Of a stretch of 64,000 nt of DNA, positions 9,995 to 19,155 are shown in pieces; the first letter of the stretch is position 1; each line of letters starts with the position of its first letter. The position numbers and the translations under genes are program-made. The notes under the pieces were generated by a model, which was not told the origin of the DNA, did no database searches, and saw nothing but the letters and a program-made list of their open reading frames with translations. The stretch covers positions 2,480,001 through 2,544,000 of the forward strand of contig NZ_CP192735.1 in the NCBI RefSeq assembly GCF_050749815.1. Direction: 5' to 3'. The stretch comes from Dyella_A sp050749815. Its GTDB lineage: Bacteria; Pseudomonadota; Gammaproteobacteria; Xanthomonadales; Rhodanobacteraceae.

Positions 9995-12394
9995 ATGTCC
10001 GCACGACCGCTACTGACCCGCACCGCCCTGGCCGCCGCCACCCTGCTTGCACTCTCGCAGGTGGCCATGGCCCAGGACGCCGCCCCCCAGCAGGGCGAGA
10101 AGAAGACCACCAACCTGCAGACGGTCGTTGTCACCGGCACACGGTCGTTCGACCGCACCGAGTCGACCTCGCTCGCCCCGATCGACGTGCTGACCCCGAA
10201 AGACCTCGAAGGCACCGGTGCGCCCAACCTGGCCACGGCGCTGCGCACCCTGCTGCCGTCGTTCAACTTCCCGCAGCCGTCGGTCACCGACGCCACCGAC
10301 GCGATCCAGCCCGCCCAGCTGCGCGGCCTGGCGCCCGACCACACGCTGGTGCTGATCAACGGCAAGCGCCAGCACCCCACCGCCATCGTCAACGTCAACG
10401 GCTCGCTCGGGCGCGGCTCCTCGCCGGTGGACATCAATGCGATCCCGGTCAATGCCATCGACCACGTGGAAGTGCTGCGTGACGGCGCCGCCGCCCAGTA
10501 CGGCTCCGACGCGATCGCCGGCGTGATCAACATCATCCTCAAGGGCGGCGCCGAGCACGGCTCGGCCAGCCTCACCCGCGGCCAGTACGACGGTGGCGAT
10601 GGCGACACTTGGCAGGGCGGCGCCGACGGCGGCTTCAAGCTCGGTGACAAGGGCTGGATCCACCTCAGTGCCAACGCCACGCACCAGGACCCGACCAACC
10701 GCGCTGGCCCGGATCCGCGCTATCCAGCCGACCCGACGTACAACACGGTCACCTTCCACTACGGCCTGCCGCTGACCCGCTCCAAGCAGGCGGCGATCAA
10801 CGCGCAGTACGACCTGACGCCGAACGCCCAGCTGTACGCGTTCACCCTGTTCAACAAGCGCGACGTGAAGGCCGGCGGCTTCTTCCGCTCGCTCTCGCAG
10901 TACGCCAGCAATGGCTCCGGCGCGGTCGACGTGTATCCCAGCGGCTATCTGCCGATCGAGAACAGCGCGATCCGCGACGACTCTGAAGTGCTGGGCGTGC
11001 GCGGCAAGGTGGCCGACTGGAACTACGACCTCAGCGCCAACACCGGCGGCAACCACTGGAAGCTCAACACCACCGACACCTACAACTACTCGCTCGGCGC
11101 CGATTCGCCGACCGGCTTCTACATCGGCACGCTGACCAACCGGCAGGACGCGTTCAACGGCGACTTCAGCCGCGACTTCGAGATCAGCGGCCTGCAGAGC
11201 CCGCTCACCGTCGCCTGGGGCCTGGAGTACCGCCACGAGAAGTTCACCATCAAGGAAGGCGACGGCGCCTCCTATGCCGGTGCCGGTGCCCAGGTGTTCC
11301 CGGGCTACCAGCCAGGCGACGCGGGCACGCATGGCCGCAACAGCCGCGCGGTCTATCTCGACCTGGAAAGCGACCTGACCTACAAGTTTTCCGCCGGCCT
11401 GGCCGCGCGCTACGAGCACTACAGCGATTTCGGCAGCACCACCTCGGCGAAGGCGTCCGGCCGCTACGCGTTCAACGACACCGTGGCGCTGCGCGGCACC
11501 GTGTCGAACGGCTTCCGCGCACCATCGCTGCAGCAGGAGTACTACTCCTCCACCGCGATCAACTTCGTCAACCAGGGCGGCGGCGTGCTGGTGCCGTACA
11601 CGATCCGCACCTTCCCGGTGACCGATCCGGCCGCGCAGGCGCTGGGGGCGCAGAACCTCAAGCCTGAAAAGTCGCGCAACTACAGCCTCGGCCTCGTGCT
11701 GACGCCCTCCAACGGCCTGTACACCACGCTGGACCTGTACCAGATCGACATCGACCACCGCATCATCCTCAGCGGCAACCTGGTCGGCGACGCGGTGCAG
11801 AACTACCTCACCTCGGTGGGCATCCCGTTCGTCAGCGGCGGCCGCTTCTTCACCAACGCGGTGGACACGCGCACCCGAGGCGTGGATCTCGTCTCCACCT
11901 ACCCGATCGAGCTGCAGAGCTCCTCGCTCAAGCTCACCGGCGGCATCAACTACAACAAGACCACCATCCGCAATATCGCTCCCAACCCGCCGCAGCTGGG
12001 CCTGGCCGGACTTACCCTGCCGATCATCGACCGTGCCGAGGAAGGCCGTATCACCAAGGGCACGCCCAAGACCAAGGCCTTCGTGGCCGGCGACTGGTCG
12101 GTGAACAACTGGACCTTCCACGGTCAGGTCACCCGCTACGGCGAGTGGACCACGTTCGGCACCGTGCCCAGCGGCGACCAGACCTTCGGCTCGGCCTATC
12201 TGCTGGACCTTTCGGCCAGCTACAACTGGAACGACTGGACCTTCAGCGTCGGCGGCAACAACGTCACCAACGAGTACCCCGACAAGAACCAGCCGCGTAC
12301 CAGCGCTTTCAACGTCATCCTGCCGTACCCGAACTCCTCGCCGTACGGCTTCAGCGGCGCCTACTACTACGCCACCGTGGCGTATCACTGGTAA
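9995..12394 (+). CDS. TonB-dependent outer-membrane receptor, ligand unknown
   Basis: A 799-residue outer-membrane active transporter powered by TonB-ExbBD. Signal peptide at residues 1-26 (ending ALSQVAMA, then QDAAPQ); TonB-box-like TVVVTGTRS around residues 43-51; plug domain with LRGLAPDHTLVLINGKR and VEVLRDGAAAQYGSDAIAGV; a beta-barrel of about 600 residues ending in an aromatic (YYYATVAYHW). GGGGAGA precedes the ATG. The 257-bp upstream gap has a perfect TTGACA at 9854-9859, but no convincing -10 at the right distance. The neighbours (fmdB, clpB) give no substrate clue, and no transporter or enzyme is linked, so it looks monocistronic. Confidence 0.93.
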   Translation: MSARPLLTRTALAAATLLALSQVAMAQDAAPQQGEKKTTNLQTVVVTGTRSFDRTESTSLAPIDVLTPKDLEGTGAPNLATALRTLLPSFNFPQPSVTDATDAIQPAQLRGLAPDHTLVLINGKRQHPTAIVNVNGSLGRGSSPVDINAIPVNAIDHVEVLRDGAAAQYGSDAIAGVINIILKGGAEHGSASLTRGQYDGGDGDTWQGGADGGFKLGDKGWIHLSANATHQDPTNRAGPDPRYPADPTYNTVTFHYGLPLTRSKQAAINAQYDLTPNAQLYAFTLFNKRDVKAGGFFRSLSQYASNGSGAVDVYPSGYLPIENSAIRDDSEVLGVRGKVADWNYDLSANTGGNHWKLNTTDTYNYSLGADSPTGFYIGTLTNRQDAFNGDFSRDFEISGLQSPLTVAWGLEYRHEKFTIKEGDGASYAGAGAQVFPGYQPGDAGTHGRNSRAVYLDLESDLTYKFSAGLAARYEHYSDFGSTTSAKASGRYAFNDTVALRGTVSNGFRAPSLQQEYYSSTAINFVNQGGGVLVPYTIRTFPVTDPAAQALGAQNLKPEKSRNYSLGLVLTPSNGLYTTLDLYQIDIDHRIILSGNLVGDAVQNYLTSVGIPFVSGGRFFTNAVDTRTRGVDLVSTYPIELQSSSLKLTGGINYNKTTIRNIAPNPPQLGLAGLTLPIIDRAEEGRITKGTPKTKAFVAGDWSVNNWTFHGQVTRYGEWTTFGTVPSGDQTFGSAYLLDLSASYNWNDWTFSVGGNNVTNEYPDKNQPRTSAFNVILPYPNSSPYGFSGAYYYATVAYHW

Positions 12395-12411
12395 GCCGCC
12401 TGGCTTGATGC

Positions 12412-12444
12412 AAAAAAAAGCCCGCCGACTGGCGGGCTTTTTTT
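12412..12444. terminator. Bidirectional rho-independent terminator
   Basis: A run of eight A, a 7-bp GC stem (GCCCGCC, loop GACT, GGCGGGC) and a run of seven T form a symmetric terminator. It serves both the TonB receptor ending at 12394 on the plus strand and clpB ending at 12459 on the minus strand. Confidence 0.93.
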
Positions 12445-12458
12445 CTGGGACCGACGAC

Positions 12459-15047
12459 TCAGGCCTTGCCGAACACCAGGCGCCCGCCCTCGGCATCCAC
12501 CGCCACGGTGGCGCCGGCCGGGAAACGTCCCTCGAGGATTTCCCGCGACAACGGATTCTCCACCTGCTGCTGGATCGCCCGCTTCAGCGGCCGCGCGCCG
12601 TACACCGGATCGAAGCCCACGTTGCCCAGCAGGTCCAGCGCCTTCTCGCTGATCGTCAGGCCCAGCTGGCGCTCGGCCAGCCGCTTCTCCAGGCTGCGCA
12701 GCTGGATCCGCGCGATCTGCCGGATCTGCGGCTTGGTCAGCGGGTGGAACACCACGATGTCGTCCAGCCGGTTGATGAACTCCGGGCGGAAGTGCGCCTG
12801 CACCACGCCCATCACCGCGGCCTTCATCTGCGTGTAGGCCTCGGGGCTGTCGTCGCCGGCCAGCTCCTGTATCTGGTGCGAGCCAAGGTTCGAGGTCATC
12901 ACGATGACCGTGTTGCGGAAGTCCACCGTGCGGCCCTGGCCGTCGGTGAGGCGACCGTCATCGAGCACCTGCAGCAGGATGTTGAACACGTCCGGATGCG
13001 CCTTTTCCACCTCGTCCAGCAGGATCACGCTGTACGGCCGGCGGCGCACCGCCTCGGTGAGATAGCCGCCCTCTTCGTAGCCGACATAGCCCGGGGGCGC
13101 GCCGACCAGCCGCGACACGGCGTGCTTCTCCATGAACTCGCTCATGTCGATGCGCACCATCGCGTCGGCCGAGTCGAACAGGAATTCCGCCAGCGCCTTG
13201 CACAGCTCGGTCTTGCCCACGCCGGTGGGGCCGAGGAACAGGAACGAGCCGCTGGGCCGGTTCGGGTCAGACAGCCCCGCGCGCGAGCGGCGCACGGAGT
13301 CGGCCACCACCTTGATCGCCTCGTCCTGGCCGACCACGCGCGCGTGCAGCGCGTCTTCCATCTTCAAGAGCTTCTCGCGCTCGCCTTCGAGCATCTTGCT
13401 GACCGGGATGCCGGTCCAGCGCGAGACCACCTCGGCGATCTCCTCGGCAGTGACGCGGTCCTGCACCAGCTTGAAGTCGCCCTGCTGCTCGGCGGCCTGC
13501 GCCGCGGCGAGCTGCTTCTCCAGTTCCGGCATGCGGCCGTACTGGATCTCGCTCATCTTGGCGTAGTCCTGCCGGCGCTGCGCCGCCTCCAGCTCCACGC
13601 GCGCGGCCTCGATCTGCTCCTTCACCTTGGTCGCGCCCTGCAGCGCAGCCTTCTCGGATTTCCAGATTTCGTTGAGGTCGGAGAACTCGCGCTCGAGCTT
13701 CTCGATGTCGGCTTCCAGATCGGCGAGGCGCTTCTTCGATTCCTCGTCTTTCTCCTTCTTCAGCATCTCGCGCTGGATCTTCAGCTGGATCAGCCGGCGC
13801 TCCAGGCGGTCGAGCTCTTCCGGCTTGGAGTCGATCTCCATGCGGATGCGGCTGGCGGCCTCGTCCATCAGGTCGATCGCCTTGTCCGGCAGCTGGCGGT
13901 CGGGGATGTAGCGGTTGGACAGCGTGGCCGCGGCGACGATCGCCGGGTCGGCGATCTCAACGCCGTGGTGCACCGCGTAGCGCTCCTTCAGGCCGCGCAG
14001 GATCGCGATGGTGTCCTCCACCGTCGGCTCGCCCACGAACACCTTCTGGAAACGGCGCTCCAGCGCGGCGTCCTTCTCGATGTACTTGCGGTACTCGTCC
14101 AGCGTAGTCGCGCCGATACAGTGAAGCTCGCCGCGCGCCAGCGCAGGCTTGAGCATGTTGCCGGCATCCATCGCGCCGTCGGCCTTGCCGGCGCCGACCA
14201 TGGTGTGCAGCTCGTCGATGAACAGAATCACCCGGCCTTCTTGCTTGGCCAGATCGTTGAGCACGGCCTTGAGCCGTTCCTCGAACTCGCCGCGAAATTT
14301 CGCACCGGCGATCAGCGCGCCCATGTCCAGCGACAGCACGCGGCGATCACGCAGGCCTTCGGGCACCTCGCCCTTCATGATGCGTTGGGCCAGCCCTTCG
14401 ACGATGGCGGTCTTGCCCACGCCGGGCTCGCCGATCAGCACCGGGTTGTTCTTGGTGCGCCGCTGCAGCACCTGGATCGTGCGGCGGATCTCCTCGTCGC
14501 GGCCGATCACCGGATCGAGCTTGCCCGACTCGGCCCGCGCGGTGAGGTCGATGCAATACTTCTCCAGCGCCTGACGCTGCTCCTCGGCGTTCTCGCTCTG
14601 CACCTTCTCGCCGCCGCGCAGCTTCTCGATCGCCGCCTCGATCGCGGCCTTCTGCGCCCCGGCCGCCTTCAGCGCGCTGCCCAACTCGCCCTTGTCTTCC
14701 AGCGCCGCCAGCACGAACAGCTCGCTGGCAATGAACTGGTCGCCGCGCTGCTGCGCCAGCTTGTCGGTGAGGTTGAGCAGGCGGGACAGGTCGTTGCCCA
14801 CGTTGATGTTGCCTTCCTGCCCGCGCACCTGCGGCAGGCGCTCGAGCATTTCGCCCACGCGCTGGCGCAGCGCCGGCACGTTGACCTGCGCCTGGGTCAG
14901 CAGTGGCCCGGTCGAGCCGCCCTGCTGGTCGAGCAGCGCAGCCATCACGTGCACCGGCTCGAGCATGTTGTTGTCGCGCCCAACCGCCAGCGACTGCGCG
15001 TCGGCCAGCGCCTGCTGGAAACGCGAGGTGAGCTTGTCCATCCGCAT
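12459..15047 (-). CDS. clpB: ClpB, Hsp100 disaggregase
   Basis: Hexameric AAA+ chaperone (862 aa) that, with DnaK, extracts polypeptides from aggregates. In order: Clp N domain (MRMDKLTSRFQQALADAQSL onward), AAA module 1 with Walker A GEPGVGKT near residue 205, the long coiled-coil M domain (rich in E, K, L, R, about 400-530), and AAA module 2 with Walker A GPTGVGKT near residue 610 and GYVGYEEGG. It has no IGF/L loop for ClpP, as expected for ClpB. The ATG at MRMDKLT matches family starts and has AGGGGATC upstream. A sigma-32-type promoter lies about 55-80 bases upstream. Confidence 0.97.
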   Translation of the reverse strand: MRMDKLTSRFQQALADAQSLAVGRDNNMLEPVHVMAALLDQQGGSTGPLLTQAQVNVPALRQRVGEMLERLPQVRGQEGNINVGNDLSRLLNLTDKLAQQRGDQFIASELFVLAALEDKGELGSALKAAGAQKAAIEAAIEKLRGGEKVQSENAEEQRQALEKYCIDLTARAESGKLDPVIGRDEEIRRTIQVLQRRTKNNPVLIGEPGVGKTAIVEGLAQRIMKGEVPEGLRDRRVLSLDMGALIAGAKFRGEFEERLKAVLNDLAKQEGRVILFIDELHTMVGAGKADGAMDAGNMLKPALARGELHCIGATTLDEYRKYIEKDAALERRFQKVFVGEPTVEDTIAILRGLKERYAVHHGVEIADPAIVAAATLSNRYIPDRQLPDKAIDLMDEAASRIRMEIDSKPEELDRLERRLIQLKIQREMLKKEKDEESKKRLADLEADIEKLEREFSDLNEIWKSEKAALQGATKVKEQIEAARVELEAAQRRQDYAKMSEIQYGRMPELEKQLAAAQAAEQQGDFKLVQDRVTAEEIAEVVSRWTGIPVSKMLEGEREKLLKMEDALHARVVGQDEAIKVVADSVRRSRAGLSDPNRPSGSFLFLGPTGVGKTELCKALAEFLFDSADAMVRIDMSEFMEKHAVSRLVGAPPGYVGYEEGGYLTEAVRRRPYSVILLDEVEKAHPDVFNILLQVLDDGRLTDGQGRTVDFRNTVIVMTSNLGSHQIQELAGDDSPEAYTQMKAAVMGVVQAHFRPEFINRLDDIVVFHPLTKPQIRQIARIQLRSLEKRLAERQLGLTISEKALDLLGNVGFDPVYGARPLKRAIQQQVENPLSREILEGRFPAGATVAVDAEGGRLVFGKA

Positions 15048-15100
15048 GAGGTGATCCCCTCTCTGAATAGTGTTGGCAGCGCCGCTGCCGCTGAGGCGCA

Positions 15101-15128
15101 AGATGCGGACGGGCGAGGCCGATTCAAG
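15101..15128 (-). promoter_or_regulatory. Sigma-32 (RpoH) heat-shock promoter of clpB
   Basis: Read on the minus strand: CTTGAA (15128-15123), a 14-base spacer, then CCGCATCT (15108-15101). The RpoH consensus is CTTGAA, 11-16 bases, CCCCATNT, so the -35 is perfect and the -10 has one mismatch. Transcription would start near 15094, giving a leader of about 47 bases. It is oriented towards clpB, the classic RpoH target. Confidence 0.8.
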
Positions 15129-15174
15129 CGGATGCGCCCAGCCTTCACATGCGCCTTGCTAGCGTGCGCCGCCG

Positions 15175-15999
15175 ATGACCGCCCCCGCCACGCCCCCCAA
15201 CGACCTGCCCCCGCCCCCGTTGCCCGCCCCCGATGCGCGCTGGGCGCTGTTCTTGGACGTCGACGGTACCCTGCTCGACTTCCACGACGACCCCGCCGCC
15301 GTTGCCGCCTCGCCCGAGCTGCTCGCGCTCCTGCAGCAGCTGCACGCCGAGTTGCACGGCGCACTGTCGCTGGTCAGCGGCCGTGCGCTGGCCGACCTGG
15401 ACCGACTGTTCGGCCAGCCCTGGGCAATGGCCGGCCTGCACGGCCTGCAGCTTCGGCACGCGGACGGGCAGCGCCGCGAGCATCCGCTGGACACGTCCGC
15501 GCACGCGAAGCTCAAGCAGCGCGCCGAAACGATGCTGGAAGCGATCGGCGGCATCGAGCTAGAGGACAAAGGTATCGCCATCGCCCTGCACTGCCGCCGC
15601 TCGCCGGAACGCTTCGCCGTCATGCGCGATGCCGCGGCCGCACTCGCCGAAGCGATGCCAGGTTACGAGCTGCAGGCCGGCAACCTGGTGATGGAGATCA
15701 AGCCGGCCGGCATGGACAAGGGGCGGGCCGTGCGGGAGCTGCTGCAGCGGCCACCGTTCGCTGGCCGCCAGCCGGTCTACGTGGGCGACGACCTCACCGA
15801 CGAGCACGCCTTCGACACGGTCGCGCGCGCGGGCGGGTACGGCGTGAGGGTCGGGCGTCGACACCCCACTGCCGCGCAATTCACGCTGCCTAGTCCTGCT
15901 GCCGTGCAGCATTGGTTGATCCGCGTGCACCACGCACTGATGCAAGGAAATTCGCTGCATGACCCCCGCCAGGACCGAGACCCCGCAGCACGATCTTGA
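15175..15999 (+). CDS. otsB: OtsB, trehalose-6-phosphate phosphatase
   Basis: HAD-superfamily phosphatase (274 aa) that removes phosphate from trehalose 6-phosphate in the second step of the OtsAB pathway. After a Pro-rich N-terminus comes motif I FLDVDGTLLDF (nucleophile Asp28, acid/base Asp30). Motif II is in LSLVSGRALADL, followed by substrate-cap sequence and the C-terminal metal-binding YVGDDLTDEHAF. The last 14 codons overlap the start of the GH15 gene by 41 bp in another frame, so the two are coupled. The promoter must lie in the short gap divergent from clpB; none is clear. Confidence 0.93.
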   Translation: MTAPATPPNDLPPPPLPAPDARWALFLDVDGTLLDFHDDPAAVAASPELLALLQQLHAELHGALSLVSGRALADLDRLFGQPWAMAGLHGLQLRHADGQRREHPLDTSAHAKLKQRAETMLEAIGGIELEDKGIAIALHCRRSPERFAVMRDAAAALAEAMPGYELQAGNLVMEIKPAGMDKGRAVRELLQRPPFAGRQPVYVGDDLTDEHAFDTVARAGGYGVRVGRRHPTAAQFTLPSPAAVQHWLIRVHHALMQGNSLHDPRQDRDPAARS

Positions 16000-17764
16000 G
16001 CTCGGTGTCGTCGGCAACGGCAGCATCGCCGCCCTGATCGACCGGGACGCTCGCGTCGTGTGGGCCTGCCTGCCGACGTTCGACAGCGACGCCACGTTCT
16101 GCGCGCTGCTCTCGCCGCGCCACGAAGGCGGCGACTGGACGATCGAACTGCAGGACCACGAACGCACCGAGCAGTGGTACGAGACCAATACCGCCGTGCT
16201 CGTCACGCGCCTGTACGACCGCCACGGCGGAGCCATCGAAGTCACCGACTTCGCCCCCCGCTACCGCGCCCGCGGCCGCCTGTTCCATCCGGTAATGCTG
16301 GCCCGGCGCGTACGCCCGATCGCTGGTGCGCCACGCATTCGGGTGTTGCTGCGCCCGCTGTGCGACTACGGCGCCGAACCGGCGCTCGCCACGTCAGGCA
16401 GCAACCACCTGCGCTACCGGCTCAGCGACACCACCGTGCGGCTGACCAGCGACGTCCCGGTGCCGATGATCCAGCGCGCGCTGCCGTTCGGGCTCGACCG
16501 CCCCGCCCACTTCGTGCTCGGCCCGGACGAGACGCTCGACGAAAGCCCGGCCGATTTCATCGCGCTGGCGCTCCACCGCACGCAGGAATACTGGCGCGAC
16601 TGGGTGCGCTATCTGTCGATTCCCTACGAGTGGCAGGACGCGGTGATCCGCGCCGCCATCACGCTCAAGCTGTGCCAGTACGAGGCCACGGGGGCGATCG
16701 TCGCCGCGCTCACCACTTCCATCCCCGAAGCTGCCGACACCGAGCGCAACTGGGACTATCGCTTTTGCTGGCTGCGCGACGCGGCCTTTACCGTGCGCGC
16801 GCTCAACCGCCTCGGCGCCACGCGCACGATGGAGAACTACCTGCGCTACGTGTTCAACCTGGTCGCCGACCATGGCGACAGCGAGATCGGGCCGGTGTTC
16901 GGCATCACCTTCGAGCGCGAACTGCACGAGCGTACCGCCGGCGCGCTGGCCGGCTACCGCGGCATGGGTCCGGTGCGCATCGGCAACGACGCGTGGCGGC
17001 AGCGCCAGAACGATGTCTACGGTTCGCTGGTGCTGGCCTCGGCGCAGTTGTTCTTCGATCGCCGCATCGAACATCGCGGCGATGCGCGCATGTTCGAACG
17101 GCTCGAACAGATGGGCCGGCTCGCCCTGCGCATGGCCGAGCAGCCCGATGCGGGGCTGTGGGAATTCCGTGGCCGCGCCGCGGTGCATACCTATTCGGCG
17201 GCGATGTGCTGGGCCGCCTGCGACCGGCTCGCCCACATCGCCACCGAGCTGGGGCTGGACGAGCGCGCGCGGCACTGGCACGACGAGGCGACCGCGCTGC
17301 GCGCGCGCATCCTCGCGCAAAGCTGGAACGCGCGCCTGGGCCACTTCGTGGATGCCTACGGCGGCGAGCACCTGGACGCCAGCCTGCTGCTGCTGGCGGA
17401 CATCGGCTTCATCGACGCCATGGACCCGCGCTTCGTCGCCACCGTCGACGCGGTGGGCCGGGTGCTCGGTCGCGGCGACCACCTGTTCCGCTACATCGCG
17501 CCGGACGACTTCGGCGCGCCGGAGACCAGCTTCAACATCTGCACGTTCTGGTACATCGAGGCGCTGGCAGCGACCGGTCGGCGCGAGCGGGCGCGGGTGA
17601 TGTTCGAGCGCATGCTCGCGCAACGCAACGCGCTCGGCCTGCTCTCCGAAGACATTGCGCCGGCTACCGGCGAGCACTGGGGCAACTTCCCGCAGACCTA
17701 CTCGATGGTGGGGCTGATCCAGGCCGCGATGCGGCTCTCGCGCCGCTGGGAGGACGCCCTGTGA
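15959..17764 (+). CDS. Glycoside hydrolase family 15 protein (glucoamylase/trehalase-like)
   Basis: A 601-residue (alpha/alpha)6-barrel protein of GH15, without a signal peptide and so cytoplasmic. The N-terminal beta-domain starts LELGVVGNGSIAALIDRDA. The family signature ERNWDYRFCWLRDAAFTVRA lies at about residues 262-281. An acidic LLSEDIAPATGEHWGNFPQ near residues 560-580 marks the second catalytic region. Most GH15 enzymes hydrolyse terminal alpha-1,4-glucose, but several bacterial and archaeal members are trehalases. Its place between otsB and otsA, with overlaps on both sides (41 bp and GTGA), argues for a role in trehalose turnover. Substrate is inference; the family call is firm. Confidence 0.9.
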   Translation: MTPARTETPQHDLELGVVGNGSIAALIDRDARVVWACLPTFDSDATFCALLSPRHEGGDWTIELQDHERTEQWYETNTAVLVTRLYDRHGGAIEVTDFAPRYRARGRLFHPVMLARRVRPIAGAPRIRVLLRPLCDYGAEPALATSGSNHLRYRLSDTTVRLTSDVPVPMIQRALPFGLDRPAHFVLGPDETLDESPADFIALALHRTQEYWRDWVRYLSIPYEWQDAVIRAAITLKLCQYEATGAIVAALTTSIPEAADTERNWDYRFCWLRDAAFTVRALNRLGATRTMENYLRYVFNLVADHGDSEIGPVFGITFERELHERTAGALAGYRGMGPVRIGNDAWRQRQNDVYGSLVLASAQLFFDRRIEHRGDARMFERLEQMGRLALRMAEQPDAGLWEFRGRAAVHTYSAAMCWAACDRLAHIATELGLDERARHWHDEATALRARILAQSWNARLGHFVDAYGGEHLDASLLLLADIGFIDAMDPRFVATVDAVGRVLGRGDHLFRYIAPDDFGAPETSFNICTFWYIEALAATGRRERARVMFERMLAQRNALGLLSEDIAPATGEHWGNFPQTYSMVGLIQAAMRLSRRWEDAL

Positions 17765-19140
17765 GCGGCAGCAGGAAAACCGGTCGGCTGGTGGTGGTAT
17801 CCAACCGCGTGGCGCTGCCGCAACAGACCGCCACCGGCGGACTGGCCTCGGCAATGCGGGTGGCGATGCGCGAGCGCGGCGGACTATGGTTCGGCTGGAG
17901 CGGCAAGGTCGGTGCGGACAGCACCCAGGTCCACCGCACGCAGGACGGCTCAATCGACTACGCCACCATCGACCTCTCCCGCATCGACCATGACGAGTTC
18001 TACGCCGGCTTCGCCAACCGCGCGCTGTGGCCCCTGCTGCACTACCGCCCCGACCTGGTGGATTACCAGCGCGGCCATCTGGACGGCTATCTTCGGGTCA
18101 ATGCGCTGTTTGCCGATCACCTGGTTGAGCTGCTCAAGCCCGACGACGTGATCTGGGTGCACGATTACCACCTGATTCCCCTGGCCTCTCACCTGCGCGA
18201 GCGCGGGGTGAAGAACCGCATCGGCTTCTTCCTGCACACACCACTGCCGGCCGCCGGCCTGCTGATCGGCCTGCCACAACACCGGGCGCTGTTCGAGACA
18301 CTGGCCGCCTACGACCTGGTTGGCGTGCACACGGCGCGCGACCTGCGCGCGCTGGAAGAATATTTCCTGCACGAGATCGGCGGCGCGATGCGCCCGGGCG
18401 GGCGTATCCGAGCGGCCAATGGGCGCAGCTTCCGCGCGGGCGTGTTCCCGATCAGCATCGAAACCGACCTGGTCGAACAAACCGCCCGCGAGGCCGCTCA
18501 GTTGGAAGAGATCGCCCAGCTGCGCGCCAGTCTGCAGGGTCGCGCGCTGATCATCGGCGTGGACCGGCTGGACTATTCCAAGGGGCTGCCCGAGCGCTTC
18601 CGCGCCTACGATCATCTGCTCGATCGCAGCCCGGAACTGCACCGACAGATCACCTTCCTGCAGATCGCGCCCCCCTCGCGCGGCTCGGTGCCGGAGTACC
18701 GGCAGATCCGCCGCGAACTGGAGCGCCTGGCCGGCCACATCAACGGCAAATATGCCGTGCCGGACTGGGTGCCGATCCGCTACGTCAACCAGTCCTTCCC
18801 GCACCGCCTGCTGAGCGGCTACTACCGCACGGCGCGGGTCGCGCTGATCACCCCGCTGCGCGACGGCATGAATCTGGTGGCGAAGGAATACGTCGCCTGT
18901 CAGGACCCGAAGAATCCCGGCGTGCTGGTGCTCTCACGCTTCGCTGGCGCCGCGCACGAGCTGACCGATGCGCTGCTGGTGAACCCCGCCGATCCGGCCG
19001 AGGTCGCCAACGCCCTGGAGCGCGCCCTGAAGATGCCGTTGCGTGAACGCCGCCAGCGTTGGCGCGCCATGATGGACGTGCTGGAAAAGCAGGACATCAC
19101 CACCTGGTGCCAGTCGTTCCTGCATCGGCTCACTGGCTAA
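17761..19140 (+). CDS. otsA: OtsA, trehalose-6-phosphate synthase
   Basis: GT20 retaining glycosyltransferase (459 aa) joining UDP-glucose and glucose 6-phosphate to trehalose 6-phosphate. Visible motifs: VVVSNRVALP with the following GG loop (G6P/UDP binding), VIWVHDYHLIPLA, IIGVDRLDYSKGLPERF and TPLRDGMNLVAKEYVA. The start is a GTG whose last two bases join the upstream stop (GTGA), giving VSGSRKTGRLVVVSNR. Third gene of otsB-GH15-otsA, convergent with pgeF 15 bp away with no obvious terminator. Confidence 0.94.
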   Translation: MSGSRKTGRLVVVSNRVALPQQTATGGLASAMRVAMRERGGLWFGWSGKVGADSTQVHRTQDGSIDYATIDLSRIDHDEFYAGFANRALWPLLHYRPDLVDYQRGHLDGYLRVNALFADHLVELLKPDDVIWVHDYHLIPLASHLRERGVKNRIGFFLHTPLPAAGLLIGLPQHRALFETLAAYDLVGVHTARDLRALEEYFLHEIGGAMRPGGRIRAANGRSFRAGVFPISIETDLVEQTAREAAQLEEIAQLRASLQGRALIIGVDRLDYSKGLPERFRAYDHLLDRSPELHRQITFLQIAPPSRGSVPEYRQIRRELERLAGHINGKYAVPDWVPIRYVNQSFPHRLLSGYYRTARVALITPLRDGMNLVAKEYVACQDPKNPGVLVLSRFAGAAHELTDALLVNPADPAEVANALERALKMPLRERRQRWRAMMDVLEKQDITTWCQSFLHRLTG

Positions 19141-19155
19141 GCACGCTCCGCCCGC

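Noticed and set aside
10010..12496. Minus-strand open frame of about 830 codons opposite the TonB receptor
   Set aside because: Val/Gly/Arg-rich and antisense to a full receptor with signal peptide, plug and barrel. It also crosses the terminator at 12412-12444.
15048..15101. ClpB start 18 codons upstream at 15101
   Set aside because: It would lie in the -10 of the sigma-32 promoter. The ATG at 15047 matches ClpB N-termini and has a ribosome site.
12405..15893. Plus-strand open frame of 1162 codons opposite clpB
   Set aside because: Antisense to an intact ClpB and runs through the divergent promoter region into otsB in another frame. No homology pattern.
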